Shown here in pieces: positions 7,277 through 15,355 of a DNA stretch of 18,726 nt; the stretch's first letter is position 1, and each line of letters starts with the position of its first letter. The notes beneath the pieces were generated by a model that searched no databases, had not been told where the DNA came from, and saw only the letters and a program-made list of their open reading frames with translations. The position numbers and the translations under genes were made by a program. The DNA is from Candidatus Iainarchaeum sp. (GTDB lineage: Archaea; Iainarchaeota; Iainarchaeia; Iainarchaeales; JAAZKV01): positions 1-18,726 of the forward strand of contig JAQVNZ010000013.1 in assembly GCA_028702895.1 (NCBI GenBank), given 5' to 3'.

Positions 7277-7762
7277 TTGGTTGAAATAAATTATTTTGAA
7301 GAATCATATTTGGAATTAAAATTTAGTTGGAAAAAATTTATACAATCTTTTTTCCCAGCTATTATAATTGCATTAATTATTTTTGTTTTAATTTGGGCAG
7401 GTAATTATTTTGATCCTTTGGGAGAAAATATTTTTTTAACTAGTTTTAGTAGTTTTTTATCAAATAATTGGTTAGTAATAATTTTATTTATTCTTGTTTT
7501 AAGTGTTTGGGAATATATTTTCAAAGTTTTTAGAAAAACAAAATTGCGTTATATTGCGCCTTTTTTTGATTCTGTTGGAATGTTTTTTGGTTTTTGGATT
7601 ATTGCTTTAATTTTTTATGGATTAAAATTATTTATTGAAGCAACCGAATTGCATATTTTCTTTTCTTTTTTACACGATTTTTTTTATGACCAAACAATTT
7701 TATTATTTTGTTTAATTATTATAATAAATTATTCTAACTTTTTTTTAAAAGATCGAAAATAA
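7277..7762 (+). CDS. Unknown membrane protein with four predicted helices
   Basis: About 161 residues, with a charged N-terminus (VEINYFEESYLELKFSWKK) followed by four hydrophobic helices, at roughly 22-42, 63-82, 96-120 and 135-156 of this start. No known motif is evident and I cannot name a family. The frame opens at GTG 7265, but GGTG at 7267-7270 is a suitable ribosome binding site for TTG at 7277, six bases on, so the later start is chosen. It follows the histone on the same strand and is probably in its transcript. It converges with cysS across 40 bases of A/T-rich sequence that probably holds both terminators. Confidence 0.65.
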   Translation: MVEINYFEESYLELKFSWKKFIQSFFPAIIIALIIFVLIWAGNYFDPLGENIFLTSFSSFLSNNWLVIILFILVLSVWEYIFKVFRKTKLRYIAPFFDSVGMFFGFWIIALIFYGLKLFIEATELHIFFSFLHDFFYDQTILLFCLIIIINYSNFFLKDRK

Positions 7763-7802
7763 TTTTTTTATTCAAAATATTAAAATTTTGTGTGAATTAT
7801 TT

Positions 7803-9215
7803 TTAATTTTTTGTTTGTTTTGTTTTTGTGGACCCATCTTTTTGATCAATAATTTCAATTCCTTGTTTAAGTAATTCGTTTCTTAAAGTGTCAGCAGTTT
7901 TCCAATCCTTGTTTTTTCTAGCAAGTTCTCGTTGTTTTAATAATTCTTCTTGTTCATCGTTAAGTTCAAAAAAAGCTTCTGTAAAATCTATTATTCCTAA
8001 TACTGAATCAATATGTTTTAAAAAATTTATTGCTTGATTAGCACCAATTTTGCCTAAATCATCATCGTCAATAAGTTTATTTATTTTTCTAACAAATTCA
8101 AATAAATGTTTAGTTGCTTGTGGAACATTCAAATCATTATTCATCGCGCTAGAAAAATTATTTGTTGTTTGAATAACAAATTCATTTATTGAATCATTTT
8201 CTTTTAGTTTTTCTATTTCTCTTAATCTCTCTAAAAATCTTTGTAATCCAATTAATGTTTTTTGAGCATCTTCTATTCCGTCAAGTGTAAAATTTAATGG
8301 TTGGCGATATTGAGAATTTATTAAAACATATCTTATTGCAAGAGGATTCATTTTTTTTTCTATTAAATCTCTTAATGTATAAAAATTTCCTAAACTTTTT
8401 GACATTTTTTTACCATTTACCATTAAGTGTTCACAATGCATCCAATAATTAACAAATTTTTTTTTATTAGCTCCCTCGCTTTGTGCAATTTCATTTTCAT
8501 GATGGGGAAATTTATTATCAACTCCGCCTGTATGTAAATCAAAAGTTTCACCTAAATATTTTGAGCTCATTGCTGAACATTCTAAATGCCATCCTGGTCT
8601 GCCTTTTCCAAATTTTGTTTCCCAAAATATGGTGCCATCATCTTCATCCCATGCCTTCCATAAAGCAAAATCTCCAATACCATCTTTTTCATATTCATCT
8701 TGTTTTATTCTAGCACCTGATTTTAATTTTTTAATATTAATGTTTGATAATTTTCCATAAGTTGGAAAATTTTTTATAGAAAAATAAATACAATTATCTT
8801 CGCTTTTATATGCCATATTATTTTTTAATAATTTATCTATTATTTGAATCATTTCGGGAATGTGTTGTGTTGCTTCTGGATAAAAATCTGCGGGTAAAAT
8901 GTTTAATGTTTTTATATCTTCAAAAAACGCATCCTTATATTTTTGAGTAAATTCACTTAATGTAGTTTTTTCTCTAATTGAACCTTTAATTGTCTTATCA
9001 TCAATATCGGTTAAATTCATTACATGATTAACTTTAAATCCAAGGAATATGAGATATCGTTTTAGAATATCTTCCCAACAGTAAGCTCTAAAATTTCCTA
9101 TGTGTGCAAAATTATATACTGTGGGTCCACAAGTGTATAATCCAACTTGACCGTTTTTTATGGGTTTAAATTTTTCCAATTTATTTCCAAGCGAATTATG
9201 TATTTTAAAATGCAT
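7803..9215 (-). CDS. cysS: Cysteinyl-tRNA synthetase
   Basis: CysRS charges tRNA-Cys with cysteine and is a class I enzyme with a catalytic zinc. The 470-residue protein has the HIGH-type motif HIGN (38-41), KMSKS (270-274), and the zinc site region with C29 (YTCGPTVYN), C213 (HLECSAMS) and the H238/H239-containing GGVDNKFPHHENEIAQSE stretch. The C-terminal anticodon-binding helical domain ends with the usual RELARKNKDWKTADTLRNEL segment. It is full length and intact. The start ATG lacks a ribosome binding site; a TATA-like stretch 25 bases upstream supports a leaderless message, although the same-strand gene 72 bases upstream could also read through. Confidence 0.97.
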   Translation of the reverse strand: MHFKIHNSLGNKLEKFKPIKNGQVGLYTCGPTVYNFAHIGNFRAYCWEDILKRYLIFLGFKVNHVMNLTDIDDKTIKGSIREKTTLSEFTQKYKDAFFEDIKTLNILPADFYPEATQHIPEMIQIIDKLLKNNMAYKSEDNCIYFSIKNFPTYGKLSNINIKKLKSGARIKQDEYEKDGIGDFALWKAWDEDDGTIFWETKFGKGRPGWHLECSAMSSKYLGETFDLHTGGVDNKFPHHENEIAQSEGANKKKFVNYWMHCEHLMVNGKKMSKSLGNFYTLRDLIEKKMNPLAIRYVLINSQYRQPLNFTLDGIEDAQKTLIGLQRFLERLREIEKLKENDSINEFVIQTTNNFSSAMNNDLNVPQATKHLFEFVRKINKLIDDDDLGKIGANQAINFLKHIDSVLGIIDFTEAFFELNDEQEELLKQRELARKNKDWKTADTLRNELLKQGIEIIDQKDGSTKTKQTKN

Positions 9216-9232
9216 AATAAAATTTTGAAGGG

Positions 9233-9246
9233 TTTATTTTTTATTG
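9233..9246 (-). promoter_or_regulatory. TATA-like box for cysS
   Basis: On the minus strand AATAAAAAATAAAC, centred about 25 bases before the cysS ATG. Its spacing fits a leaderless start, but the sequence is low-complexity, so confidence is moderate. Confidence 0.4.
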
Positions 9247-9287
9247 ATTTGCTTTGAGTTTAAACTGCTAGTTTAATGTAAATTAAA

Positions 9288-9821
9288 TTATAATATTAAC
9301 AAAGTAGTGATTCCAAAAGCAATTGAATTTATTAATGTGTATAAGATTACTGCTAAAATCCATAATAAAAACACTTTTGTATTATTAGTATCAATAATTA
9401 TTTTCATTAAAATAAAAGAATCTATTATTAATAAAATTGATAATATAAAAATCATTATTCCAGCAATAACCGTAAAAATATTTCCTAATAAACTAAATAA
9501 TGTAAAAACTCCTATTAAAAATAAAAATAACCATAGTTTAGAAGTTGCAGTTAATATTCCAATAAAATTACTTTGAACTTTGGTTTTTTTTGGAATAAAC
9601 ATAAAACTAAATGTCCAAAAAACAATGCTTAATACTAACCAGTTTATTATAAAACTTAGCAAAAGTATTCCAGTTATAAAAAAATTATTTGATCCTAAAA
9701 AGATTAAAATTGAAAGAGGAATTGCTGATATAATAACAATAATTAAAGAAAGTATTAAAGAAGGATTTTCTAAACTATCTTTTAAAGTATTAGTTGGTTT
9801 TAAAAAAATGTTTATTGCCAT
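9288..9821 (-). CDS. Yip1-like multi-pass membrane protein
   Basis: A 177-residue protein that is almost entirely hydrophobic, with about five transmembrane helices. The N-terminus (FLKPTNTLKDSLENPSL) resembles the short amphipathic segment before the first helix in Yip1-domain (PF04893) proteins of archaea and bacteria, where a Pxx...F/L motif precedes five helices. The biochemical role of prokaryotic Yip1 proteins is unknown. An AAGGAG lies 11 bases before the ATG, slightly long spacing. The gene follows the GNAT gene by 31 bases, so protease, GNAT and this protein may form one transcript. Whether it anchors the neighbouring modification enzymes at the membrane is speculation. Family assignment is from overall pattern only. 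Confidence 0.6.
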   Translation of the reverse strand: MAINIFLKPTNTLKDSLENPSLILSLIIVIISAIPLSILIFLGSNNFFITGILLLSFIINWLVLSIVFWTFSFMFIPKKTKVQSNFIGILTATSKLWLFLFLIGVFTLFSLLGNIFTVIAGIMIFILSILLIIDSFILMKIIIDTNNTKVFLLWILAVILYTLINSIAFGITTLLIL

Positions 9822-9852
9822 GTTAAATATAACTCCTTTTTTATATTAAAAC

Positions 9853-10386
9853 TTACCTTTTTTTGTTATTTTTTAATTCTTTAACCATTAACACATTATC
9901 AACAAATTTTCCGTTTGTTTTTGTCCCATTTTTTAATAAACCATATTTTTCAAAGCCTATTTTTTTATATAAACTAATTGCTGTTTTATTTTTTGAATCC
10001 ACGGTTAATGTTATAATTTTAATATTTTTGGGGAGCTTTGATATTGAAAAAGTTATTAATTTCGTTGCAAGACCTTTTCTTCTATGTAATTCTTTTACTA
10101 TTAAAGAATTCATTTCGGCAATATGGGAATGATTACTTTTTTTTAAAGTTATTTTTAAATGTGCAATTAATTCACCATTTGTTTTTCCAATAAATCTAAG
10201 ATCTTTTTTTGCAATAGTTTTACGCAATTTTTTTATTGCATTTTCTCTAGTCCAATTCGGGAAAATTTTTTGTAATTCGGCAATATTTTTTAAAGAATTC
10301 TCGGTTATTTCTTCAAATTCAACAATATTTTCAAAAGTTTTTTCTTTAGCTAATTTAGCAACATCATCTGGTTTAATAGTATTCAT
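9853..10386 (-). CDS. GNAT-family N-acetyltransferase
   Basis: A 177-residue acetyl-CoA-dependent transferase. The acetyl-CoA pyrophosphate-binding motif A is visible as VKELHRRKGLATKLI (98-112), preceded by the strand EMNSLIV. Motif B follows as NKTAISLYKKIGFEKYG (133-149), the arrangement of RimI-like protein N-acetyltransferases. About 55 extra residues at the N-terminus precede the core. Its ATG overlaps the stop of the protease gene (ATGA), indicating translational coupling. In bacteria GNATs occur beside RimK-type ligases, so a role in capping or modifying the same substrate is plausible. Substrate is unknown, and small-molecule acetylation cannot be excluded. Confidence 0.88.
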   Translation of the reverse strand: MNTIKPDDVAKLAKEKTFENIVEFEEITENSLKNIAELQKIFPNWTRENAIKKLRKTIAKKDLRFIGKTNGELIAHLKITLKKSNHSHIAEMNSLIVKELHRRKGLATKLITFSISKLPKNIKIITLTVDSKNKTAISLYKKIGFEKYGLLKNGTKTNGKFVDNVLMVKELKNNKKR

Positions 10387-10871
10387 TTAGAATCTCCTTT
10401 CTTGTTTATTAAATCTTTTACTCTATGACTACTATGTGTTCTACTAATATCTACAATAAAATTTTTGTGAATAATATCTCGGCCTATTAGAATAGGGTAA
10501 GGTAAATCACTTCTATCTACAACATTAACTCCTGTTTTAATTGTAATTCCTTTAATTTTAAGTTTTGCTTCTGCTACGGGTCTTCGCATATATCCTGTTA
10601 CTGAACTAGCATTTTTTATTTTCATACTCGCGATTATTGGGCCAATCCCAGTTTTTGCAGCTAATTGAATATCCACACTCGTTTTTGTAGCACCGGTATC
10701 TAATAATGCTTTTCTTTTAACACGACCTTTTTTACCAATTAATTCAACGATTTCTACTAGTCCAACAATCTTTTTTTTACTAGTCTTTTGTTTATGTTTT
10801 TTGATTTTAATTGTGCTAGTTTTCATTTCTTTTTTATTATTTTTTTTTTCATTTTTATTTACAAGATTCAT
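10383..10871 (-). CDS. Retropepsin-like aspartic protease, RimB/COG4067 type
   Basis: A 162-residue protein with a lysine-rich N-terminus (1-35) and a retropepsin-like domain. KALLDTGATKTSV (54-66) holds the catalytic aspartate D58 in a DTGA motif. The flap/second half includes NVVDRSDLPYPILIGRDII, the conserved ILIGRD pattern of the PF05618 family (often annotated ATP-dependent zinc protease, but of retropepsin fold). Bacterial RimB cleaves poly-glutamate chains that RimK adds to its substrate. The gene is coupled by an ATGA overlap to a GNAT and is divergent, by 74 bases, from two RimK-like genes. A single DTG per chain implies a homodimeric active site. The start could also be M17; the ATG at 10871 is the first available. 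Confidence 0.87.
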   Translation of the reverse strand: MNLVNKNEKKNNKKEMKTSTIKIKKHKQKTSKKKIVGLVEIVELIGKKGRVKRKALLDTGATKTSVDIQLAAKTGIGPIIASMKIKNASSVTGYMRRPVAEAKLKIKGITIKTGVNVVDRSDLPYPILIGRDIIHKNFIVDISRTHSSHRVKDLINKKGDSK

Positions 10872-10914
10872 AATATTCTAATTAATAAGGGAAATGCGGT
10901 TATTAAAGTTTTTG

Positions 10915-10927
10915 TTTTATTATATTT
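10915..10927 (+). promoter_or_regulatory. TATA-like box of the ATP-grasp operon
   Basis: TTTTATTATATTT, centred about 25 bases before the ATG at 10946, in the short divergent region shared with the protease gene. The same start also has GGTGAG at 10936-10941, so both leaderless and ribosome-binding-site-led translation are possible. Confidence 0.45.
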
Positions 10928-10945
10928 GCATATTTGGTGAGTTTG

Positions 10946-11863
10946 ATGCGTGTTTTAATTTTAGCAGAAAAGGATAGTGTTGCAAAACCCTTTGTTTTAG
11001 CAATGAAAGAAAAAGGGATTAGAGCAAATTATTTGCAATTATTAAAAATAAATCTTGTTAGCAAACACAAAAATATTCAAATCAAAGCAGTTGAAGAAAA
11101 TATTCCAAATTATGATGCTGTTTTTTTACAAGCGCGAACAAATTTAGCTCCTTTTATCGAACCTTTAATTGATATTCTCGAGGAACAAAAAATTTATTGT
11201 AATGCTAAAAAAGGGTCATATTATATTGCTGCTAATGAACCTTATCGGTTTGTTAATCTTTCAGTAAATGGAATTAAGACCCCAAAAACTCTTTTGACTG
11301 GTTCAATAAAAAATATTGAAAGAGTTTCTAAAAAAATTTCTTACCCGTTAATCGTAAAATCATTTATTGAGAAAAATGTACAACAATCAATTATTGTGAA
11401 TAATGATATTGAACTTAATAATTTTGTTAAAAGTATTAAAACAAAAATTGATGGTTTTTTATTACGCGAATTTATTGGGGATTGTGTTATTTCTTGTGTT
11501 GTTATTGGTGAAAAAGTATTTGCTATTGATAGGCGTCAAGGAACAAAATGTGTTTTGGAATTAGAAAAAGGTAGGTCTTATACTCCAACTGAAAATGAAA
11601 AAAAATTAGCTATTTTGGCAGCTAATGCTTGTGGTTTAGATATTGCTAGAGTGGATTTAATTAAAGGAAGAGTTATTTCTGTTGAACCTGAAATAAATCT
11701 TGGAGTTTTTAATAAGGTTTGTTCTGAGAATTTAGAAAAACATGTTGCTAATTTTTTTGTAGATAAAGTAAATTCAATTGGTGTTAAGAAAAATGTTGGC
11801 GATGATTTTGTGGATATTGCTAATAAATTATCAAAATCTATTTTTTCGAGGTTTTTAAAATGA
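10946..11863 (+). CDS. Divergent RimK-like ATP-grasp protein, probably a pseudoenzyme
   Basis: A 305-residue protein of RimK/LysX architecture: an N-terminal Rossmann-like domain (RVLILAEKDS), then the ATP-grasp fold. The lysine of the PLIVK strand (K138) and the metal-binding D237 and E249-I-N251 remain. The glycine-rich loop expected after K138 is replaced by SFIEKNVQQS, and the DxR motif before the CVVIG strand reads V-I-S (181-183). The downstream RxNxxRGG loop is also absent. Nucleotide handling is therefore doubtful. The next gene, an intact RimK homologue, overlaps its stop codon (ATGA), suggesting the pair makes a complex. ATG 10946 is preferred over upstream TTG 10934 or GTG 10937 because of GGTGAG four bases before it and alignment with RimK N-termini. 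Confidence 0.82.
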   Translation: MRVLILAEKDSVAKPFVLAMKEKGIRANYLQLLKINLVSKHKNIQIKAVEENIPNYDAVFLQARTNLAPFIEPLIDILEEQKIYCNAKKGSYYIAANEPYRFVNLSVNGIKTPKTLLTGSIKNIERVSKKISYPLIVKSFIEKNVQQSIIVNNDIELNNFVKSIKTKIDGFLLREFIGDCVISCVVIGEKVFAIDRRQGTKCVLELEKGRSYTPTENEKKLAILAANACGLDIARVDLIKGRVISVEPEINLGVFNKVCSENLEKHVANFFVDKVNSIGVKKNVGDDFVDIANKLSKSIFSRFLK

Positions 11864-12894
11864 AATCTAATATTGAAAAAAATTTAAACACAATAAATTC
11901 TGGTGAATTTTTTTTGGAGCAATTTGATCAAGAAGAAAATATTAGTTTTTTGATAATTGGTTCAAAGCGTTTTAAGAAATCAACTGTTAATAGTATGATT
12001 GAAGAAGCTAAGAAAAATTTTTCAAAAGTGTTATTTGTTACAATTGATAAAATTCAAATTCAAACATCTGACTTGGGCGTTGGATTATTTTATAAGGGTA
12101 AAAATCTTTTAGAATATGATGCAATTTATCCTAGATTTTCTTCAAGTGATTTTTTATTAGGAGAAGCAGTTTTAAAAGCAATTGAACAAAGTACTGCGTA
12201 TTGCCCGGTTAATTTAAGCGCATTTCAAATAACAAATCATAAATTTTACACTGCTCAAAAATTGAGCCGTGTTGGAGTTCCAGGAGTATTGTCAACATTA
12301 TTTATTTCTCCAAAATATTCTAAATTAGCAGTAAAAGAAACTGGTTTTCCATTTGTAATGAAATTAATTTCAGGATTTGCTGGAAAAGGAGTTGTACTTG
12401 TTCGCGATCCAAATCAAATGAATTCTATTCTTGATGCAGTACATTTGTTTGAAGAATTTATTTGCACACAACAATTTGTTAAAAGTAAAAAACCAGGCAC
12501 TGATGTTAGATGTTATGTTATTGGAGATTTCATTTTATCTGTTAAAAGAACTTCTGTTAAAGGAGATTGGAGATCAAATTTATCTAGGGGCGGAAGCGCT
12601 AAATTAATTAATCCTACACCCGCATTATTAGACGCTGCGAAAAAATCTGCAAAAGTATTAGGTGTGGATTTGTGTGCAGTTGACTTGATGGATAAAAATG
12701 GTAAATGGGTGGTTATTGAAGTAAATTTTATGCCGGGGCCATTTATGAAATATTTGGGTAATATGGTTATACAAGAATGGATAAAATATATAAAAAGAAA
12801 AGTATTAATAAAAAAGAGAAAAGAAAAAGAACTTTTTGAAGAAAAAGAAATTAATGATAAATCAAGTGATTTAAATTTAATTGAAAATAAATAA
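11860..12894 (+). CDS. rimK: RimK-like ATP-grasp amino-acid ligase
   Basis: ATP-grasp ligases of this family activate a carboxylate as acyl phosphate and join it to an amino acid; E. coli RimK adds glutamates to the C-terminus of S6, and LysX adds glutamate to LysW. The 344-residue protein keeps all the hallmarks: FPFVMKLISGFAGKGV (164-178) with the nucleotide lysine K168 and glycine loop, DVR (215-217), KGDWRSNLSRGGSAK (234-248), and the metal-binding EVN (287-289) followed by FMPGPF. The last 35 residues form a lysine/glutamate-rich tail not found in E. coli RimK. Its ATG overlaps the preceding stop, and GAGGT at 11849-11853 is a plausible ribosome binding site. S6 is absent from archaea, so the target differs. 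Confidence 0.92.
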   Translation: MKSNIEKNLNTINSGEFFLEQFDQEENISFLIIGSKRFKKSTVNSMIEEAKKNFSKVLFVTIDKIQIQTSDLGVGLFYKGKNLLEYDAIYPRFSSSDFLLGEAVLKAIEQSTAYCPVNLSAFQITNHKFYTAQKLSRVGVPGVLSTLFISPKYSKLAVKETGFPFVMKLISGFAGKGVVLVRDPNQMNSILDAVHLFEEFICTQQFVKSKKPGTDVRCYVIGDFILSVKRTSVKGDWRSNLSRGGSAKLINPTPALLDAAKKSAKVLGVDLCAVDLMDKNGKWVVIEVNFMPGPFMKYLGNMVIQEWIKYIKRKVLIKKRKEKELFEEKEINDKSSDLNLIENK

Positions 12895-12952
12895 AAATTA
12901 ATGTTTAAAAAATTCATTATTTTTTTTATTTATAATTTTGTTTTTTGGTTAG

Positions 12953-12962
12953 TATTTTAATA
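12953..12962 (+). promoter_or_regulatory. TATA-like box for the DUF1704 peptidase
   Basis: TATTTTAATA, centred about 26 bases before the ATG at 12984. The ATG lacks a ribosome binding site, which supports a separate leaderless transcript starting here, 89 bases after rimK. Confidence 0.5.
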
Positions 12963-12983
12963 GTTATTTAACTTTTAATTATT

Positions 12984-14105
12984 ATGAATTTTGTAGATTA
13001 TCGTGGTTTAGACCAAAAAATTGGCGAAATTTCCATTTCTACTCAATTAAATATTCTGTTTTATATTAATCCACAAAATTTATTAGAAGAAAAAAAACGT
13101 TTTTTTGAGGAAATTCAAAAAGGAAATGAGTATAATCCATTTTTTACGTATCCTTCAAAAAATCCTTTATTTAGTTATTTTTCAATGAAACCTATTTTTG
13201 AAACGTATAAACAAGAATTAAAAGAATTATTGCAAAGTGTTGGAAATGATAATTTAGGTTTATTATGTGAAAATAAAATATTAGATATTTTAGAAAGTAT
13301 TGAACTCGTTAAAAGTATTGGCACATCAAATTTTGACGAGAATTCAAAACAATTTTATGGATCAGTAGATAATAAATTATTAAAATTGGCTAAAGAACAA
13401 GTAGAAAAAGAAATTTTGCCATTAAAATCTGAAAAAGTTTCGTTTGATACTGCTATTACTATGATTAAAAACTTTCTAAAAAATAAAAAATTAAATTATA
13501 AAATGGAATTTCGCGAATCTGCGGGTTCAATGTTTGCGGTAAATTCAAGAGAAGGTATTTTGTACATAAATAAAGATTTGGTTTTTAATAAAGATTTAGT
13601 AAAAAGATTTATTGCGCATGAAATAGAAACGCATATTTATCGTTATGAAAATGGTTTTTCACAACCATATTCTATGTTTTCACAAGGCACTTCTAAAAAC
13701 ATGTTGGAAACAGAAGAAGGTTTAGCTGTAAATGTTGAATTATTAAAAGGCTTAGAAGTGGATAATTCTCTTAAACAATATGCGGGTAGAGTTTTAGCAA
13801 TACATTATGCTTCAAAAGAAAGTTTTTTTCAAACATTTTTAAAATTAAAAGAATTTTTTTCAGAAGAAGATGCATTTACTCTTACTTTGCGTGCAAAAAG
13901 AGGTACATTTAAAACTTCAGAACCTGGAGCGTTTACAAAGGATATGTTATATTATCGTGGAATGTTTTTGGTACAAGATTTTTTGAAAAATCATCCAATT
14001 GAAGACTTATATTATGGAAAATATTCTGTTTCAGATATTCATTTGGTTAAAGGAGTAGATGGTTTAAAGAAACCAAAATTTCTTCCAGATTTGCCAAAAA
14101 TATAA
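12984..14105 (+). CDS. DUF1704 / MATCAP-like metallocarboxypeptidase
   Basis: The family (PF08014) includes human MATCAP, which removes the C-terminal tyrosine of alpha-tubulin. The 373-residue protein has the zinc motif HEIETH (212-217; H212, H217 ligands, E213 catalytic), a downstream ETEEGLA (242-248) that supplies the third ligand glutamate, and the family block LRAKRGTFK...PGAFTKDMLYYRG (about 302-326). The N-terminal 150 residues are helical, as usual for the family. Length is normal and all motifs are intact, so an active enzyme is expected. It precedes an ATP-grasp ligase by nine bases. DUF1704 genes in bacteria also neighbour ATP-grasp ligases. Acting as a trimming carboxypeptidase on ligase products is an inference from this context. 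Confidence 0.88.
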   Translation: MNFVDYRGLDQKIGEISISTQLNILFYINPQNLLEEKKRFFEEIQKGNEYNPFFTYPSKNPLFSYFSMKPIFETYKQELKELLQSVGNDNLGLLCENKILDILESIELVKSIGTSNFDENSKQFYGSVDNKLLKLAKEQVEKEILPLKSEKVSFDTAITMIKNFLKNKKLNYKMEFRESAGSMFAVNSREGILYINKDLVFNKDLVKRFIAHEIETHIYRYENGFSQPYSMFSQGTSKNMLETEEGLAVNVELLKGLEVDNSLKQYAGRVLAIHYASKESFFQTFLKLKEFFSEEDAFTLTLRAKRGTFKTSEPGAFTKDMLYYRGMFLVQDFLKNHPIEDLYYGKYSVSDIHLVKGVDGLKKPKFLPDLPKI

Positions 14106-14114
14106 TTTATTATT

Positions 14115-15254
14115 GTGGATAAAAATGTTAAAAAAATTGTAAATAAAAGTTTTAAAAAAATTAAGATTATGGATTTGAATAATGTTAAAAAAAAACAGAT
14201 TGTTAAAGAATTAGATCTGAAGGAAAAGTTAATTAAACCTAAAAAAATGCAAAAAATTTCAAATAATATTATAAATTTACATAAAGAAAAAATTCTTTGT
14301 GTTTTATTAGATGACAATCCAAAATATTTTAAATGGTTTGCTAAAAAACCTTTTCTTGATTTCGAATTAAATATTTCATATTCGATGTTTTCTAAGATTG
14401 GTAAAAAATATTTTATAAAAATAATTTTTTCTAAATATTCTGATTATAAAAAAGATTTTGTGAAAAAATATTGGTTTTTTGATAAAATTTGGAAAAAAAG
14501 TAATATTAAAATAAAACCTGATTTATTTTTTGACAAAATTCCTTTAACGAAAAAAGGATTATTGATTAAAAAAGAATTATCTAAAAAAAATATTATTTTT
14601 AATTCTTGCGAATTAGATTTATTTTGTAAAGATAAATTTTTACAATCTATTGAATTTAGTGACTATTCTCCAAAGACTTTTTTAATAAAAAATAATGCTA
14701 GTTTTTTAAAATCAATTAAAAAAATTTCAAGTAAATATGCAGTTTTAAAACCAAGATTTGGTTTAGGTAGTGAAGGTGTGGAAATAATTGATTTAAATAA
14801 AAATTTTAAAAAAAATATTAAAAAATCTTTTAAAGAAGACTTTGTTTTACAAGAATTTATTGACACTTCAAAGGGTATTCCTAAAACAAAAATAAAATCA
14901 ACGCATGATTTAAGATGCGTTATAATTAATGGTGCAATAGAATTTTGTTTTGTTAGAATGCCAAAAAAAGGTTTTATAGCAAGTATTCATCGAGGAGCAA
15001 ATGTAATTAGTATTGATCCTCCCAAACAAGTCTTTCCATTGATAAAAAAAATTGATTTTTTTATGAAAAAATTCGGTAATCGATTTTATTCTATTGATTT
15101 ATTTTTTTCCAAAAATAAATTTTATTTAATTGAATTAAATTCTAAACCGGGTTTTGGGGTAGGTGTAGAATTTGGATTTGTTAAAAAAGAAGAAAAATTA
15201 ATGATAAAAATATTTGAAAACATAATATTAAAACATCCTGTGATTAAAAATTAA
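14115..15254 (+). CDS. Third ATP-grasp ligase, coupled to the DUF1704 peptidase
   Basis: A 379-residue protein. A lysine-rich N-terminal part (1-60) is followed by a poorly conserved region and then a C-terminal ATP-grasp fold with intact motifs: VLKPRFGLGSEGV (210-222; K212 and glycine loop), QEFIDTSKG, the metal/phosphate motif DLR (265-267), an IHRGANV loop (291-297) and the metal-binding ELN (340-342) with SKPGFG after it. It is clearly more distant from RimK than the gene at 11860, so it may use another amino acid or acceptor. The start is GTG at 14115, nine bases after the peptidase stop; ATG at 14169 is an alternative that drops 18 residues. Close packing implies cotranscription with the peptidase. 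Confidence 0.87.
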   Translation: MDKNVKKIVNKSFKKIKIMDLNNVKKKQIVKELDLKEKLIKPKKMQKISNNIINLHKEKILCVLLDDNPKYFKWFAKKPFLDFELNISYSMFSKIGKKYFIKIIFSKYSDYKKDFVKKYWFFDKIWKKSNIKIKPDLFFDKIPLTKKGLLIKKELSKKNIIFNSCELDLFCKDKFLQSIEFSDYSPKTFLIKNNASFLKSIKKISSKYAVLKPRFGLGSEGVEIIDLNKNFKKNIKKSFKEDFVLQEFIDTSKGIPKTKIKSTHDLRCVIINGAIEFCFVRMPKKGFIASIHRGANVISIDPPKQVFPLIKKIDFFMKKFGNRFYSIDLFFSKNKFYLIELNSKPGFGVGVEFGFVKKEEKLMIKIFENIILKHPVIKN

Positions 15255-15341
15255 TTTGGTATATATTAAAATTAAAGTTTATTATTAATATTTAATTTTT
15301 TTAATTATTGGTTATTGTTAAAGATTGTTTTTATTTTAAAT

Positions 15342-15348
15342 GAGGGAG
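15342..15348 (+). promoter_or_regulatory. Ribosome binding site deciding the TTG start of the M29-like gene
   Basis: GAGGGAG seven bases before TTG at 15356. No ATG or GTG nearby has comparable support. Confidence 0.7.
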
Positions 15349-15355
15349 TGTTATT

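Noticed and set aside
11860..12894. Ribosomal S6 glutamylation as in E. coli
   Set aside because: S6 is a bacterial protein not found in archaea, and none is encoded here.
10946..15254. F420 or methanopterin glutamate ligases (CofF/MptN)
   Set aside because: No other cofactor genes are nearby, and the associated peptidases point to peptide substrates. It remains possible but is not supported.
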